Shown here one piece after another: positions 1 through 6,238 of a stretch of DNA of 23,249 nt. The translations under genes and the position numbers were made by a program. The stretch is from Paenibacillus_AK sp041641375. Its GTDB lineage: Bacteria; Bacillota; Bacilli; Paenibacillales; YIM-B00363. Location of the stretch: positions 1 through 23,249 of the forward strand of contig JBEPYM010000041.1 of assembly GCA_041641375.1 (NCBI GenBank), read 5' to 3'. The notes below the pieces were generated by a model. It was not told the origin of the DNA. It ran no database searches and saw only the letters and a program-made list of their open reading frames with translations. The stretch's first letter is position 1. Each line of letters starts with the position of its first letter.

Positions 1-217
1 TCTCAGTGAAAAAATCGATATTCAGGTCGACCCGATGCCGCTTGCCCCGTTCACTCACCGCCAAGGTCCAAATTTGTCCGTCTTCCGTCTGTGCATCTGT
101 TACCCCTGACCCGCGAATCAGCTCAAGCGCTTTGACCAGCTTCGATTTCGGAAACAGGCTGGTCAGCGATTCGAGCAAATAGTCGCGCTGTTCCGCTGAT
201 AGTTTGCCATGTCCCAT
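1..217 (-). CDS. Partial unidentified protein, N-terminal 72 residues (possibly SWIM/SNF2-helicase type)
   Basis: An open frame runs from an ATG at 217 on the minus strand to the window edge without a stop, so only the N-terminus is visible. The start is preceded by a GGGGGAGG-type ribosome site about 10 nt upstream and by a good sigma-A promoter at 275-303. The peptide begins MGHGKLSAEQRDYLLESL, continues through a segment containing LFPKSKLVKALELI, and ends near VDLNIDFFTE. I do not recognise the family with certainty. The pattern 'short helix, FP..., then a beta-rich stretch ending in a hydrophobic strand' resembles the beginning of SWIM zinc-finger proteins found beside SNF2 helicases, but the cysteines that would prove this lie outside the window. 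The identity is a guess; that the stretch is coding is fairly sure. Confidence 0.6.
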   Translation of the reverse strand, partial: MGHGKLSAEQRDYLLESLTSLFPKSKLVKALELIRGSGVTDAQTEDGQIWTLAVSERGKRHRVDLNIDFFTE

Positions 218-274
218 CGCCGCTTCGCCTCCCCCGCCATTTTTTTTTCAGAACATTCTTGCAAGCTATCTTTC

Positions 275-303
275 ATCTTAAGACACAGGGGGAAGAGGGT
301 CAA
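275..303 (-). promoter_or_regulatory. Sigma-A promoter for the minus-strand gene at 217
   Basis: On the minus strand, TTGACC (298-303) and TAAGAT (275-280) are separated by exactly 17 bp, a good match to the vegetative consensus. It sits back to back with the promoter at 320-348, so the two divergent genes have -35 boxes 16 bp apart and could share regulation. Confidence 0.6.
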
Positions 304-319
304 TCCATTCCTGCAGCAT

Positions 320-348
320 TTGACCCCATTATCCGGTTTCGATATCCT
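320..348 (+). promoter_or_regulatory. Sigma-A promoter for the GAF/LuxR gene
   Basis: TTGACC (320-325) and TATCCT (343-348) are spaced 17 bp apart, about 60 bp upstream of the ATG at 409. The region 218-408 holds no gene, only this promoter and its divergent partner. Confidence 0.6.
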
Positions 349-408
349 AATAAGACAGAATAAAACGAGGAGTACGGCAAGCCCAAATCCTGGACGGAGT
401 CGATTGCG

Positions 409-2079
409 ATGGAAAAACAAATACAAGCGCTCCGTGTGTTGCAAGAGGTGTCGGAAGCGCTTTTTTCGGAAGAGCGTAAGGTAGGAGGGCTGCTCGCCCG
501 GTTTGCCGCGATGGCCGAAATTATCGATTATGCCGGCTATGCGAAGGTTAATCATGACCGCTTAAAAATTGAAGATGCCGTAGGCGCAGGGGCGCAGCGT
601 CTGGCCGGTCTTTCGTTCGGCATCGGCGAGGGACTGCTTGGGTTGGTCGCAAGCTCCGGAGTTCCAGGCTTATGGGAGGAGCTGTACATCGATCCGCGTT
701 CCGCGTTCCTGCTGGATGCCGGTGTATCGCCCGCCAAGCTTGCCTGTGTTCCTGTGATCGAGGACGATAATGTGGTCGGGGTCGTGTTCGGCGGATCGGA
801 GCGAAGCGATGCGCGGACGGAGCTGCTGTCCGAGTGGGCGCTTGCCGCATCCGCGCTGCTGGCCGGTCACCTCGTGCACACGAAGCTGCAGCGGGTTCGC
901 ACCAGCCAGAAGCTCAAGATGGCGACGCTGTCCGAGATCGCCGCCTCCTTGGCATCTATCGATGACGCCCGGCGCGTGCTGTCCATGATGCTGGATACGA
1001 GCATCAGTATGATGCAGGGCGGCTTTGCCCTGATCGCCGCCAGGCTGGAGGAGGGGAGCGTGCATACCGTCTCGCGCGGCATCGCCTCGGAGCTGGCGGA
1101 AGTATATATGCAGGACGGCTTCAAGCGTTGGGCGAGAAGAACCGAATCCGGAGCGGGAAGCTCGCTGAGGCCGCAGCTCGGGCAGCAGGACGGCTTGAAT
1201 GAGGCGCTGGAATGCCCGTTGTTTGCGCGCGGGGAGCTGATCGGCTTCCTGGCGGTCGGACTGCCGAACCGGTCCAAATTCGAGGAGCACCGGGACTATG
1301 TGTCAGGGCTTGTTCATCTCGGCGTCTCGTCGCTGCTTCGTATTAAGGAGCAGCAGCAGTTCCGCGTCGCCAGAGGCTTGCCGATGCTTATGCGCTCCCT
1401 GCGCCATCTCGATCCTGTCCTGCATAAGCGCGCGTATGAAGCAAGGGAGCTTGCGGCCGGTTTTGCAGCCTGGCTGGGGCTCCGCCCTGCGGCTGTACAG
1501 CGGATCGGCGACGCCTGCGCGCTTTCCTGCTTCCCCGAGGACCTGCTTGGCGAGCTGCAAGCCGAGTCTCCGGAGTGGCGGGAGCTCGTCGTATTTGTGC
1601 GCCGCGCAGAAAGTGCCGGTTCGGATCATCCCGATCGCGAGTCGTGTATTCTGGCGCTCGCGGGCGGCGCAGCGTCGAACCCGAAGGGTTACTTTGCCGA
1701 CGAATTTCAGCGCTATCTCGAAAGCAGGCATTCGCTGTCCCGCGATTATGAGCTCGATTCCGGGATGGCGGAGATGAATCCGCTAACGCAGCAGCAGCCG
1801 GAGTCGGAGTCGAAGTCGGACACCCCATCGTCGACACCGAATCACCTTGATGCAAGGCTCGCCCGGCTGAAGCAGCTGTACCCCCTTTCGGGGCGTGAAC
1901 GCGAAGTGCTGGACCATATCGTGAGAGGACGCAGCAACAGGGAGATTGCCGAGAAACTGTTTATCAGCGAGCATACGGTCAAGAACCATATCACCAACCT
2001 TTTTCACAAAATGAGCATCTCCGACCGGACCCACTTGTTTGCCCAGCTGTATCAGATGGGGGATCCGCCGGCCACATAG
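409..2079 (+). CDS. GAF-domain LuxR-family transcriptional regulator
   Basis: A 556-residue cytoplasmic regulator. The ATG at 409 has a GGAG ribosome site 9 nt upstream. Residues about 5-165 and 170-310 look like two GAF-type sensory domains, inferred from predicted alternation of strands and helices (for example LACVPVIEDDNVVGVVFGG). Residues about 325-400 resemble a degenerate HD-type helical domain. A low-complexity linker rich in Q, S, E and P lies around 465-480. The C-terminus (about 490-550) is a clear LuxR/GerE helix-turn-helix, with PLSGREREVLDHIVRG followed by SNREIAEKLFISEHTVKNHI. The LuxR call is secure; the ligand sensed by the GAF domains and the target genes cannot be read from the sequence. 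It lies upstream of, and in the same direction as, an HD-GYP-like gene. Confidence 0.85.
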   Translation: MEKQIQALRVLQEVSEALFSEERKVGGLLARFAAMAEIIDYAGYAKVNHDRLKIEDAVGAGAQRLAGLSFGIGEGLLGLVASSGVPGLWEELYIDPRSAFLLDAGVSPAKLACVPVIEDDNVVGVVFGGSERSDARTELLSEWALAASALLAGHLVHTKLQRVRTSQKLKMATLSEIAASLASIDDARRVLSMMLDTSISMMQGGFALIAARLEEGSVHTVSRGIASELAEVYMQDGFKRWARRTESGAGSSLRPQLGQQDGLNEALECPLFARGELIGFLAVGLPNRSKFEEHRDYVSGLVHLGVSSLLRIKEQQQFRVARGLPMLMRSLRHLDPVLHKRAYEARELAAGFAAWLGLRPAAVQRIGDACALSCFPEDLLGELQAESPEWRELVVFVRRAESAGSDHPDRESCILALAGGAASNPKGYFADEFQRYLESRHSLSRDYELDSGMAEMNPLTQQQPESESKSDTPSSTPNHLDARLARLKQLYPLSGREREVLDHIVRGRSNREIAEKLFISEHTVKNHITNLFHKMSISDRTHLFAQLYQMGDPPAT

Positions 2080-2088
2080 GGCTCGTCC

Positions 2089-2115
2089 TAGGAAGCGATT
2101 CCTATTGAAATTTTT
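2089..2115 (+). terminator. Weak hairpin after the LuxR gene
   Basis: TAGGAA (2089-2094) and TTCCTA (2099-2104) form a perfect 6-bp stem with a GCGA loop, followed by TTGAAATTTTT. The stem is short, so this may be a weak or leaky terminator, or nothing. It starts 9 nt after the LuxR stop codon. Confidence 0.3.
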
Positions 2116-2133
2116 GTCGAACGAAGGAGAAAA

Positions 2134-2190
2134 ATGAGAGATGCGAGGGGTTATGGGCCGTTCCGGCAAGCGGTACAATGTGGACAATAG
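2134..2190 (+). CDS. Possible 18-residue leader peptide upstream of the HD-GYP gene
   Basis: An ATG at 2134 is preceded by a good AAGGAG ribosome site (2124-2129) and opens an 18-codon frame, MRDARGYGPFRQAVQCGQ, ending at TAG 2188-2190. The next gene starts 24 nt later with its own GGAGG. The only support is the ribosome site and position; no family is recognised. It could be a short upstream ORF influencing translation of the next gene, or chance. Confidence 0.25.
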   Translation: MRDARGYGPFRQAVQCGQ

Positions 2191-2213
2191 ATTTTGCCCG
2201 GGGAGGGATATTT

Positions 2214-2801
2214 ATGTCTCATTGTACCTGGACCCTCCAACCGTCCGTTTCATTCCTGCTGCAGAGAATGAAGGTGCATCACAAGCCGCTGTATCGCCAC
2301 GCGCTTCGCGTCGGGGCCGATGCAGGAAGGCTGGGAATGGCTTTTGGAATGGAAGGGGAAGAGCTGGAGCGGCTGATCAATACGGCGCTGCTGATGGATG
2401 CCGGGAAGCTGCGCTACCCTGCGCCAGTGCTGGAGCGCTTCGGGCAAGGCTCGAAGCAGGAGGAGCTCGACTATTTCCGTCATCCGTTGTATTCGTGCGA
2501 GGTGCTGTCGGCTCTCATTGACCAGGGGTTAGTAGACGGCGAGGCTGTCGAGTTGCACCATGAGCATCTGGATGGTACGGGATTTCCGCACGGTGTGGAT
2601 GAACGGAGTATTCCTCTGATGGCGAGAATTCTTCGGGTCGTGGATACGTATCACAGCGATTTGGGCTTTCATTTTCTGGAGAGCTTCGCGGATTGCATCT
2701 ATGACGGCTCGGTTGTGGAATGCTACCGGCGCGTTCTCGCTTCCAAGGATGGTGTCCTTCACGTCATGTTTCGCAGCGAACTTGGGTATTCTATAGGCTA
2801 A
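2214..2801 (+). CDS. HD-GYP-like protein with degenerate metal site
   Basis: A 195-residue protein. I place the start at ATG 2214 because GGGAGGG lies 6-7 nt upstream; the in-frame ATG at 2178 has no ribosome site. HD-GYP features appear in order: H29, then MDAGK at 61-65 where the family has HDxGK, H90, the HHEHLDGTGFP motif at 115-125 (family HHE..DG.GYP), and D144. HD-GYP proteins are usually cyclic-di-GMP phosphodiesterases with a two- or three-iron centre. Here the first histidine of the HD dyad is replaced by methionine and GYP reads GFP. The protein may therefore be weakly active, or act as a binding or regulatory protein. Its location just after a GAF/LuxR regulator suggests a signalling role. 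Confidence 0.8.
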   Translation: MSHCTWTLQPSVSFLLQRMKVHHKPLYRHALRVGADAGRLGMAFGMEGEELERLINTALLMDAGKLRYPAPVLERFGQGSKQEELDYFRHPLYSCEVLSALIDQGLVDGEAVELHHEHLDGTGFPHGVDERSIPLMARILRVVDTYHSDLGFHFLESFADCIYDGSVVECYRRVLASKDGVLHVMFRSELGYSIG

Positions 2802-2821
2802 GCTTGATTTTCCCTATAGAA
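2789..2821 (+). repeat. 9-bp perfect inverted repeat spanning the HD-GYP stop codon
   Basis: TTCTATAGG (2789-2797) and CCTATAGAA (2813-2821) are exact reverse complements separated by 15 nt. The stop codon of the upstream gene lies inside the loop, and the ribosome site of the next gene (AAGGAA, 2821-2826) touches the right arm. It has no T-tract, so it is not a classical terminator. Confidence 0.5.
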
Positions 2822-2834
2822 AGGAAATATCCCT

Positions 2835-3251
2835 ATGTCCGAGTCTGTCATCGCATTTGATTTTCCGGATCGCAGGTCCGCCTTGTCTGCGTTCGATACG
2901 TTGGAGGAGCTCGGCTATTCCCCGGTTTATCAGCACGAGAAAGCGGGGGAGAGGCCGAACGTCCACATCCACTTGAGCCGCAACGATCTCGTATCCGCAC
3001 TCGAAATCGCGCAGGCATATGGGGGGACGCTGCTGGAGCAGCAGTCCGGCGCGGTGAGCGAGTCAGCCGTGTTTAGCTCCGCATACTCCACGGACGCGGT
3101 GCTCATCCCGGCTCACATCGTCAATGAGGATTGGAGTGAGGATTACGCGGCGGGGTCGGCGGAAGGCGCGGGCCATCCATTAACCGGCTTGTCCGGTGTC
3201 GATCCGAGTCCGGAGGCGTACGATCACTTTGATGCCGGCATCCGCCTGTAA
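2835..3251 (+). CDS. Small hypothetical protein, 138 residues
   Basis: The ATG at 2835 follows an AAGGAA ribosome site by 8 nt. The frame ends at TAA 3249-3251, inside a terminator hairpin. I do not recognise a named family. The first 65 residues (IAFDFPDRRSALSAFDTLEE followed by VHIHLSRNDLVSALEIAQAY) look like a small alternating alpha/beta domain with two similar strand-helix units, perhaps ferredoxin-like. The C-terminal half is acidic and low in order. No signal peptide, membrane segment or cysteine pair is seen. It is probably cotranscribed with the HD-GYP gene 33 nt upstream. Codon use and GC match the neighbours, which supports a real gene. Confidence 0.7.
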   Translation: MSESVIAFDFPDRRSALSAFDTLEELGYSPVYQHEKAGERPNVHIHLSRNDLVSALEIAQAYGGTLLEQQSGAVSESAVFSSAYSTDAVLIPAHIVNEDWSEDYAAGSAEGAGHPLTGLSGVDPSPEAYDHFDAGIRL

Positions 3252-3271
3252 TTGGGCGGGTGCTTTTTTTT
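3238..3271 (+). terminator. Rho-independent terminator after the 2835 gene
   Basis: GCATCCGCC (3238-3246) pairs with GGCGGGTGC (3255-3263), with one G-U pair, around an 8-nt loop, and is followed by eight T. It overlaps the end of the coding region. Confidence 0.85.
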
Positions 3272-3282
3272 GTGTGTTAGGG

Positions 3283-3613
3283 ATGGCTCGGGGCGGCGTG
3301 CGTGCGCGAAATAGCGGAAAATGGTTCTGCAAAATGGCGGTGGCTCGGGGTTGGGCGGGAAATAGCGGAAAATGGTTCTGCAAAATGGCGGTGGCTCGGG
3401 GGCTGGCGCGAAATAGCGGAAAATGGTTCTGCAAAATGGCGGTGGCTCGGGGTCGGACGCGAAATAGCGGAACATGGTTCTGCAAAATGGCGGTGGCTCG
3501 GGGTCGGGCGCGAAATAGCGGAACATGGTTCTGCTAAATGGCGGTGGCTCGGGGGCTGGCGCGAAATAGCGGAAAATGGTTCTGCTAAATGGCGGTGGCT
3601 CGCGGGCAGCAGC
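3283..3613. repeat. 51-bp tandem repeat (minisatellite), six full units
   Basis: Units start at GAAATAGCGG, at 3308, 3359, 3410, 3461, 3512 and 3563, giving an exact 51-bp period. A partial unit (GGCTCGGGG) lies at about 3286. Each unit holds GAAATAGCGG, then AA(A/C)ATGGTTCTGC, then (A/T)AAATGGCGGTGGCTCG, and a variable GC-rich linker. Units 4 and 5 carry GCGGAAC-ATG-GTTCTGC, which can fold as a 7-bp hairpin with one G-U pair; the others fold one pair shorter. Because 51 is a multiple of three and units lack stops in most frames, spurious long ORFs appear on both strands. The array occupies the gap between the terminator at 3271 and the flavoprotein stop at 3636. Confidence 0.95.
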
Positions 3614-3635
3614 GGCCGAACCGCCGGCGCGCAGC

Positions 3636-4907
3636 CTATTCGGCCTGCAGCGCCGCGCTCTTGCCCGCAGTGTAGCCGGTCGAGAAAGCCGCCGTAATGT
3701 TGTAGCCGCCCGTGTAGCCGTGGATGTCGAGAATTTCTCCGCAGAAATAAAGTCCGCTCACGAGCTTCGACTCCATCGTGCGCGGGTCGATCTCCTTCAG
3801 ATTCACGCCGCCACCCGTTACGAACGCTTCCTCGATGGACAGCGTCCCGTCCACCTTCACTGCAAAAGCCTTCAGCAGTCTCGCCAGCTCCTGCCATGCC
3901 GCCTTCGGGATGTTGTCGTACGTCACCTCATCCTTCAATCCCGCTTTCTTGAACAGCAGCGGGATCAGCTTGTCGGGTACGGCGGCGCGCAGAACATTCC
4001 GAACATGCTTCTTAGCATCCTGCTTCGCAAGCAGCAGGGTGGAATCAAACACCTCCTCCTGCGTTTGACCCGGAAATAGATCGATCGTGAGCCTCACTTC
4101 GGATTCCCCCGACGACTTTAGCGCCTTGACGACGAATTGGCTGCAGCGAAGCGCCGCCGGACCCGAGAGTCCGAAGTGGGTGAAGATCATATCGCCGACA
4201 TGCTCGACCAGCCGCTTATTCTTGTTCCGCGGGTCCCATACCGTAAGCGTCACGCCGCGCAGCGACAGCCCCTGCAGCTCTTTGCTGCGGATGAACGGCT
4301 CCCGCGATGTGAGCGGCACCTCGGTCGGGTACAGCTCCGTAATCGTATGTCCCGCCGCCTCCGCCCACACATAGCCGTCCCCCTGCGAGCCGGTCTGCGG
4401 CACCGATTTGCCGCCTGCGGCGACGATCACCGCCCGGCTTTCCAGCACCTCGCCGCTGCGCAGCCGGACGCCCAACACGCGTCCTTCCCGGTAAAGCACC
4501 TCACTCACAGGTGAGCTGGTTCGAATGTGCACGCCCTGCGCCGTCACACGCCCGACGAGCGCATCGACGACCGTCTTCGCCTTGTCCGATACCGGGAACA
4601 TGCGTCCGTTATCCTCTTCCTTCAGCCGGATGCCGAGCCCTTCAAAGAAAGCGATTATATCGCGATTCCCGAACTCGGCCAGCGCACTGTGCAGGAAACG
4701 TCCGTTGCCTGGGATATGCCGGATCAGCTCGTCCAGTTCCTTGGCGTTCGTTACATTGCAGCGTCCGCCGCCCGAAATTCCAAGCTTGTGCCCAAGCTTG
4801 CCGCCCTTCTCGAGCAGCGCCGTCCGCGCGCCGTGTCCGCTGGCTGCAATCGCGGCCATGAGCCCCGACGAGCCCCCTCCGATAATAAGCACATCGTATT
4901 CGATCAC
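3636..4907 (-). CDS. BaiN/HI0933-family NAD(P)/FAD-dependent oxidoreductase
   Basis: A 423-residue flavoprotein. The start is a GTG at 4907 (GTGATCGAATAC) with AAAGGA about 9 nt upstream. The N-terminus carries the dinucleotide-binding motif VLIIGGGSSGLMAA (residues 6-19), then LGHKLGISGGGRCNVTN, typical of the HI0933-like/BaiN group. A second nucleotide-contact motif (VIVAAGGKSVPQTGSQGDGY) lies mid-protein. The C-terminal FAD contact reads GLYFCGEILDIHGYTGGYN. Length is normal for the family. The relatives in Bacillus (YtfP) are of uncertain substrate; BaiN in gut Clostridia reduces bile-acid intermediates, which should not be assumed here. It ends beside the 51-bp repeat array and is transcribed from a strong promoter at 4945-4974. 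Confidence 0.9.
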   Translation of the reverse strand: MIEYDVLIIGGGSSGLMAAIAASGHGARTALLEKGGKLGHKLGISGGGRCNVTNAKELDELIRHIPGNGRFLHSALAEFGNRDIIAFFEGLGIRLKEEDNGRMFPVSDKAKTVVDALVGRVTAQGVHIRTSSPVSEVLYREGRVLGVRLRSGEVLESRAVIVAAGGKSVPQTGSQGDGYVWAEAAGHTITELYPTEVPLTSREPFIRSKELQGLSLRGVTLTVWDPRNKNKRLVEHVGDMIFTHFGLSGPAALRCSQFVVKALKSSGESEVRLTIDLFPGQTQEEVFDSTLLLAKQDAKKHVRNVLRAAVPDKLIPLLFKKAGLKDEVTYDNIPKAAWQELARLLKAFAVKVDGTLSIEEAFVTGGGVNLKEIDPRTMESKLVSGLYFCGEILDIHGYTGGYNITAAFSTGYTAGKSAALQAE

Positions 4908-4944
4908 CGTTCACTGTCCTTTTCAAATAAATGGGTATACACGT

Positions 4945-4974
4945 ATTATAGCCGCCTGAAGCTTTGCGCAACAA
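4945..4974 (-). promoter_or_regulatory. Promoter for the flavoprotein gene
   Basis: On the minus strand, TTGTTG (4969-4974) and a perfect TATAAT (4945-4950) are separated by 18 bp, about 38 bp upstream of the GTG start. Confidence 0.6.
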
Positions 4975-4991
4975 CAGCAGTCCTGTTCCGG

Positions 4992-5019
4992 GTAAAGTTT
5001 CCCCAGTCTGCACATACTA
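4992..5019 (+). promoter_or_regulatory. Possible sporulation-type promoter for the 5049-5609 pair
   Basis: CATACTA (5013-5019) fits the -10 pattern CATnnTA of forespore sigma-G-type promoters and is one base off the sigma-E form CATACAnT. GTAAA (4992-4996) lies 16 bp upstream. No good sigma-A pair is seen in this gap (TACTAT at 5015 has only GTAAAG at -35). The assignment is tentative. Confidence 0.3.
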
Positions 5020-5048
5020 TCCGTGAAACGCGAAAGGAGTTGAGGACG

Positions 5049-5213
5049 ATGGCAAAAAGCGGCGACACCCTAAACAATCGCAATCGCGGACAGTCGCAGG
5101 ATTCTCTGATGGTACGGCAGCAGAAGGCCGAAAACCGCGCGTTCACGCAGGACGGCGGAGAGGAACCGATCACCGACAAAAAGCTGGACGGACCGAATCG
5201 TCCATCGGTATAG
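5049..5213 (+). CDS. Small hypothetical protein, 54 residues
   Basis: The ATG at 5049 follows AAAGGAG (5033-5039) and GAGG (5042-5045). The same frame is open far upstream, but the ribosome site and the change from antisense-of-flavoprotein to unique sequence fix the start here. The product is highly polar (MAKSGDTLNNRNRGQSQDSL... ending DKKLDGPNRPSV), without a hydrophobic core, membrane segment or cysteines, so probably intrinsically disordered. I do not recognise a family. Its stop codon overlaps the ribosome site of the DUF3905 gene 12 nt downstream, so the two are translationally linked. Small charged proteins of this kind are common among spore-former-specific genes. Confidence 0.7.
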   Translation: MAKSGDTLNNRNRGQSQDSLMVRQQKAENRAFTQDGGEEPITDKKLDGPNRPSV

Positions 5214-5225
5214 GAGGGATCCTGC

Positions 5226-5609
5226 ATGACCGAAGAATATGATCCGCAGGAAGTGCTGGAGGCGCTCGGCGATCCCTCGCTCGATCCGTATGAAATCCAG
5301 TTCCTGCCGCAATTTCGACAGGGTCGGGGTCCGCGCGAGGCGTTTATCAACGAGCACGGAGTGGTCATTGGCGATCATGAATATGAATCTCCGAACAGCC
5401 CGCTGAACAGCTGGTCGAAGGACACCGATCCGGCTGTCATGGCGGGGGACGAATGGGTGCACCCATACAAGGATGTCGGCTTTCAGACGGCGGAGAACCG
5501 CAACCTGTTCGAAAAGGGTGTCTCTCCGCAGGGCGGCATTTATATGCACCCGACCATCGATGCAGCGTATGAGGCGGATAACGATGACGATGCAGGTGCA
5601 AAAGATTAA
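5226..5609 (+). CDS. DUF3905 family protein
   Basis: A 127-residue protein. ATG 5226 has AGGAGG (5212-5217) 8 nt upstream, overlapping the stop of the previous gene. The sequence matches my memory of DUF3905 proteins of Bacillaceae and Paenibacillaceae, with the conserved core EAFINEHGVVIGDHEYESP, then SPLNSWSKDTDPAVMAGDEW and the tail GGIYMHPTIDAAYEADND. No catalytic motif, signal peptide or membrane segment is seen; function is unknown. Its distribution among spore formers and the sporulation-like -10 upstream make a sporulation role plausible but unproven. A strong hairpin follows. Confidence 0.85.
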   Translation: MTEEYDPQEVLEALGDPSLDPYEIQFLPQFRQGRGPREAFINEHGVVIGDHEYESPNSPLNSWSKDTDPAVMAGDEWVHPYKDVGFQTAENRNLFEKGVSPQGGIYMHPTIDAAYEADNDDDAGAKD

Positions 5610-5615
5610 ATTCAG

Positions 5616-5645
5616 GCAGATTGGATCCGCATCCAATCTGCTTTT
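5616..5645 (+). terminator. Terminator after the DUF3905 gene
   Basis: An 11-bp perfect stem, GCAGATTGGAT (5616-5626) with ATCCAATCTGC (5631-5641), has a CCGC loop and is followed by TTTT. The T-tract is short. Confidence 0.75.
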
Positions 5646-5657
5646 GCGCGGTCTCCC

Positions 5658-5687
5658 TTGCGCGGCGCTTCGGCTTATGGCTATAAT
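5658..5687 (+). promoter_or_regulatory. Probable promoter for bacilliredoxin
   Basis: A perfect TATAAT at 5682-5687 has TTGCGC 18 bp upstream (5658-5663). The -35 is moderate. It lies 56 bp before the ATG at 5744. Confidence 0.5.
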
Positions 5688-5743
5688 GGAAGTTAAGCAA
5701 CATTCAGGTTTACAAACTATGGACTCATAAGGAGTGAAGCGCC

Positions 5744-6178
5744 ATGTCGATGTCGTTTCAGATGTATATGGAGGATTTCGTCCAGCCGATGCGCGATCAG
5801 CTGACCCGTATGGGCATCCAAGAGCTGCGAACACCGGAGGAAGTGGAAGAAGCGTTCGCAAACGCGAAGGGAACATCCCTGGTTGTCGTGAACTCCGTGT
5901 GCGGCTGCGCCGCCGGCCAATGCCGTCCTGGCGTGGGAAAAGCGCTCGAGCACAGCGTCAAGCCCGACAACCTGTTCACCGTATTTGCAGGGCAGGATCG
6001 CGAAGCAACGGCCAAAGCGCGCGAATATTTCGCGCCGTACCCTCCTTCGTCGCCTTCGATCGCACTTATGAAGGACGGCCAGCTCGTGCACTTCATCGAG
6101 CGGCACATGATCGAGGACCGTTCCGCCGACCAGATCGCCGCCGAGCTGATCGGTGCGTTCGAGCAGCATTGCAAGTAA
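5744..6178 (+). CDS. BrxA/BrxB family bacilliredoxin
   Basis: A 144-residue cytoplasmic protein. ATG 5744 has AAGGAG (5729-5734) 9 nt upstream. It matches the YphP/YqiW family throughout: SLVVVNSVCGCAAG (45-58) with the CGC active site at Cys53 and Cys55, then FTVFAGQDREATAKAREYF, PSSPSIALM and the end of the fold near HFIERHMIE. These thioredoxin-fold proteins remove bacillithiol from S-bacillithiolated protein cysteines after oxidative stress, implying that the organism makes bacillithiol. An extra cysteine at position 60 (QCRPG) is absent from the B. subtilis proteins as I recall them. The gene stands alone between two terminators. Confidence 0.92.
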   Translation: MSMSFQMYMEDFVQPMRDQLTRMGIQELRTPEEVEEAFANAKGTSLVVVNSVCGCAAGQCRPGVGKALEHSVKPDNLFTVFAGQDREATAKAREYFAPYPPSSPSIALMKDGQLVHFIERHMIEDRSADQIAAELIGAFEQHCK

Positions 6179-6194
6179 GTAGACCCAACCAAGC

Positions 6195-6238
6195 AAAAAA
6201 GCTCCTGGCGCCGCTTAGATGGCGCGAGGAGCTTTTTT
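6195..6238. terminator. Bidirectional terminator between bacilliredoxin and the PHP phosphatase
   Basis: AAAAAAGCTCCT on the left pairs with AGGAGCTTTTTT on the right, continuing through GCGCC/GGCGC with one G-G mismatch, around a loop of about 7 nt. Runs of A and T at the two ends let it work in both directions. The stop codon of the minus-strand gene (6215-6217) lies in the loop. Confidence 0.85.

Noticed and set aside
2141..2521. 126-residue plus-strand frame overlapping the HD-GYP gene
   Set aside because: Shadow frame; the HD-GYP frame carries recognisable motifs and a better ribosome site.
3283..3613. CRISPR array
   Set aside because: The whole 51-bp unit is repeated with few changes; there are no unique spacers and no cas genes.
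3180..3897. Several long open frames on both strands across the 51-bp repeat, encoding repetitive peptides
   Set aside because: They arise because the period is a multiple of three and the unit has few stops. They have no ribosome sites and run into the flavoprotein gene in antisense.
3636..4907. Bile-acid metabolism role for the BaiN-like flavoprotein
   Set aside because: The family is broad and no other bai-type gene is nearby.
4527..5048. Upstream extension of the 54-residue protein into a 228-residue frame
   Set aside because: The extension is antisense to the flavoprotein gene and its promoter; the ribosome site is at 5033-5045.
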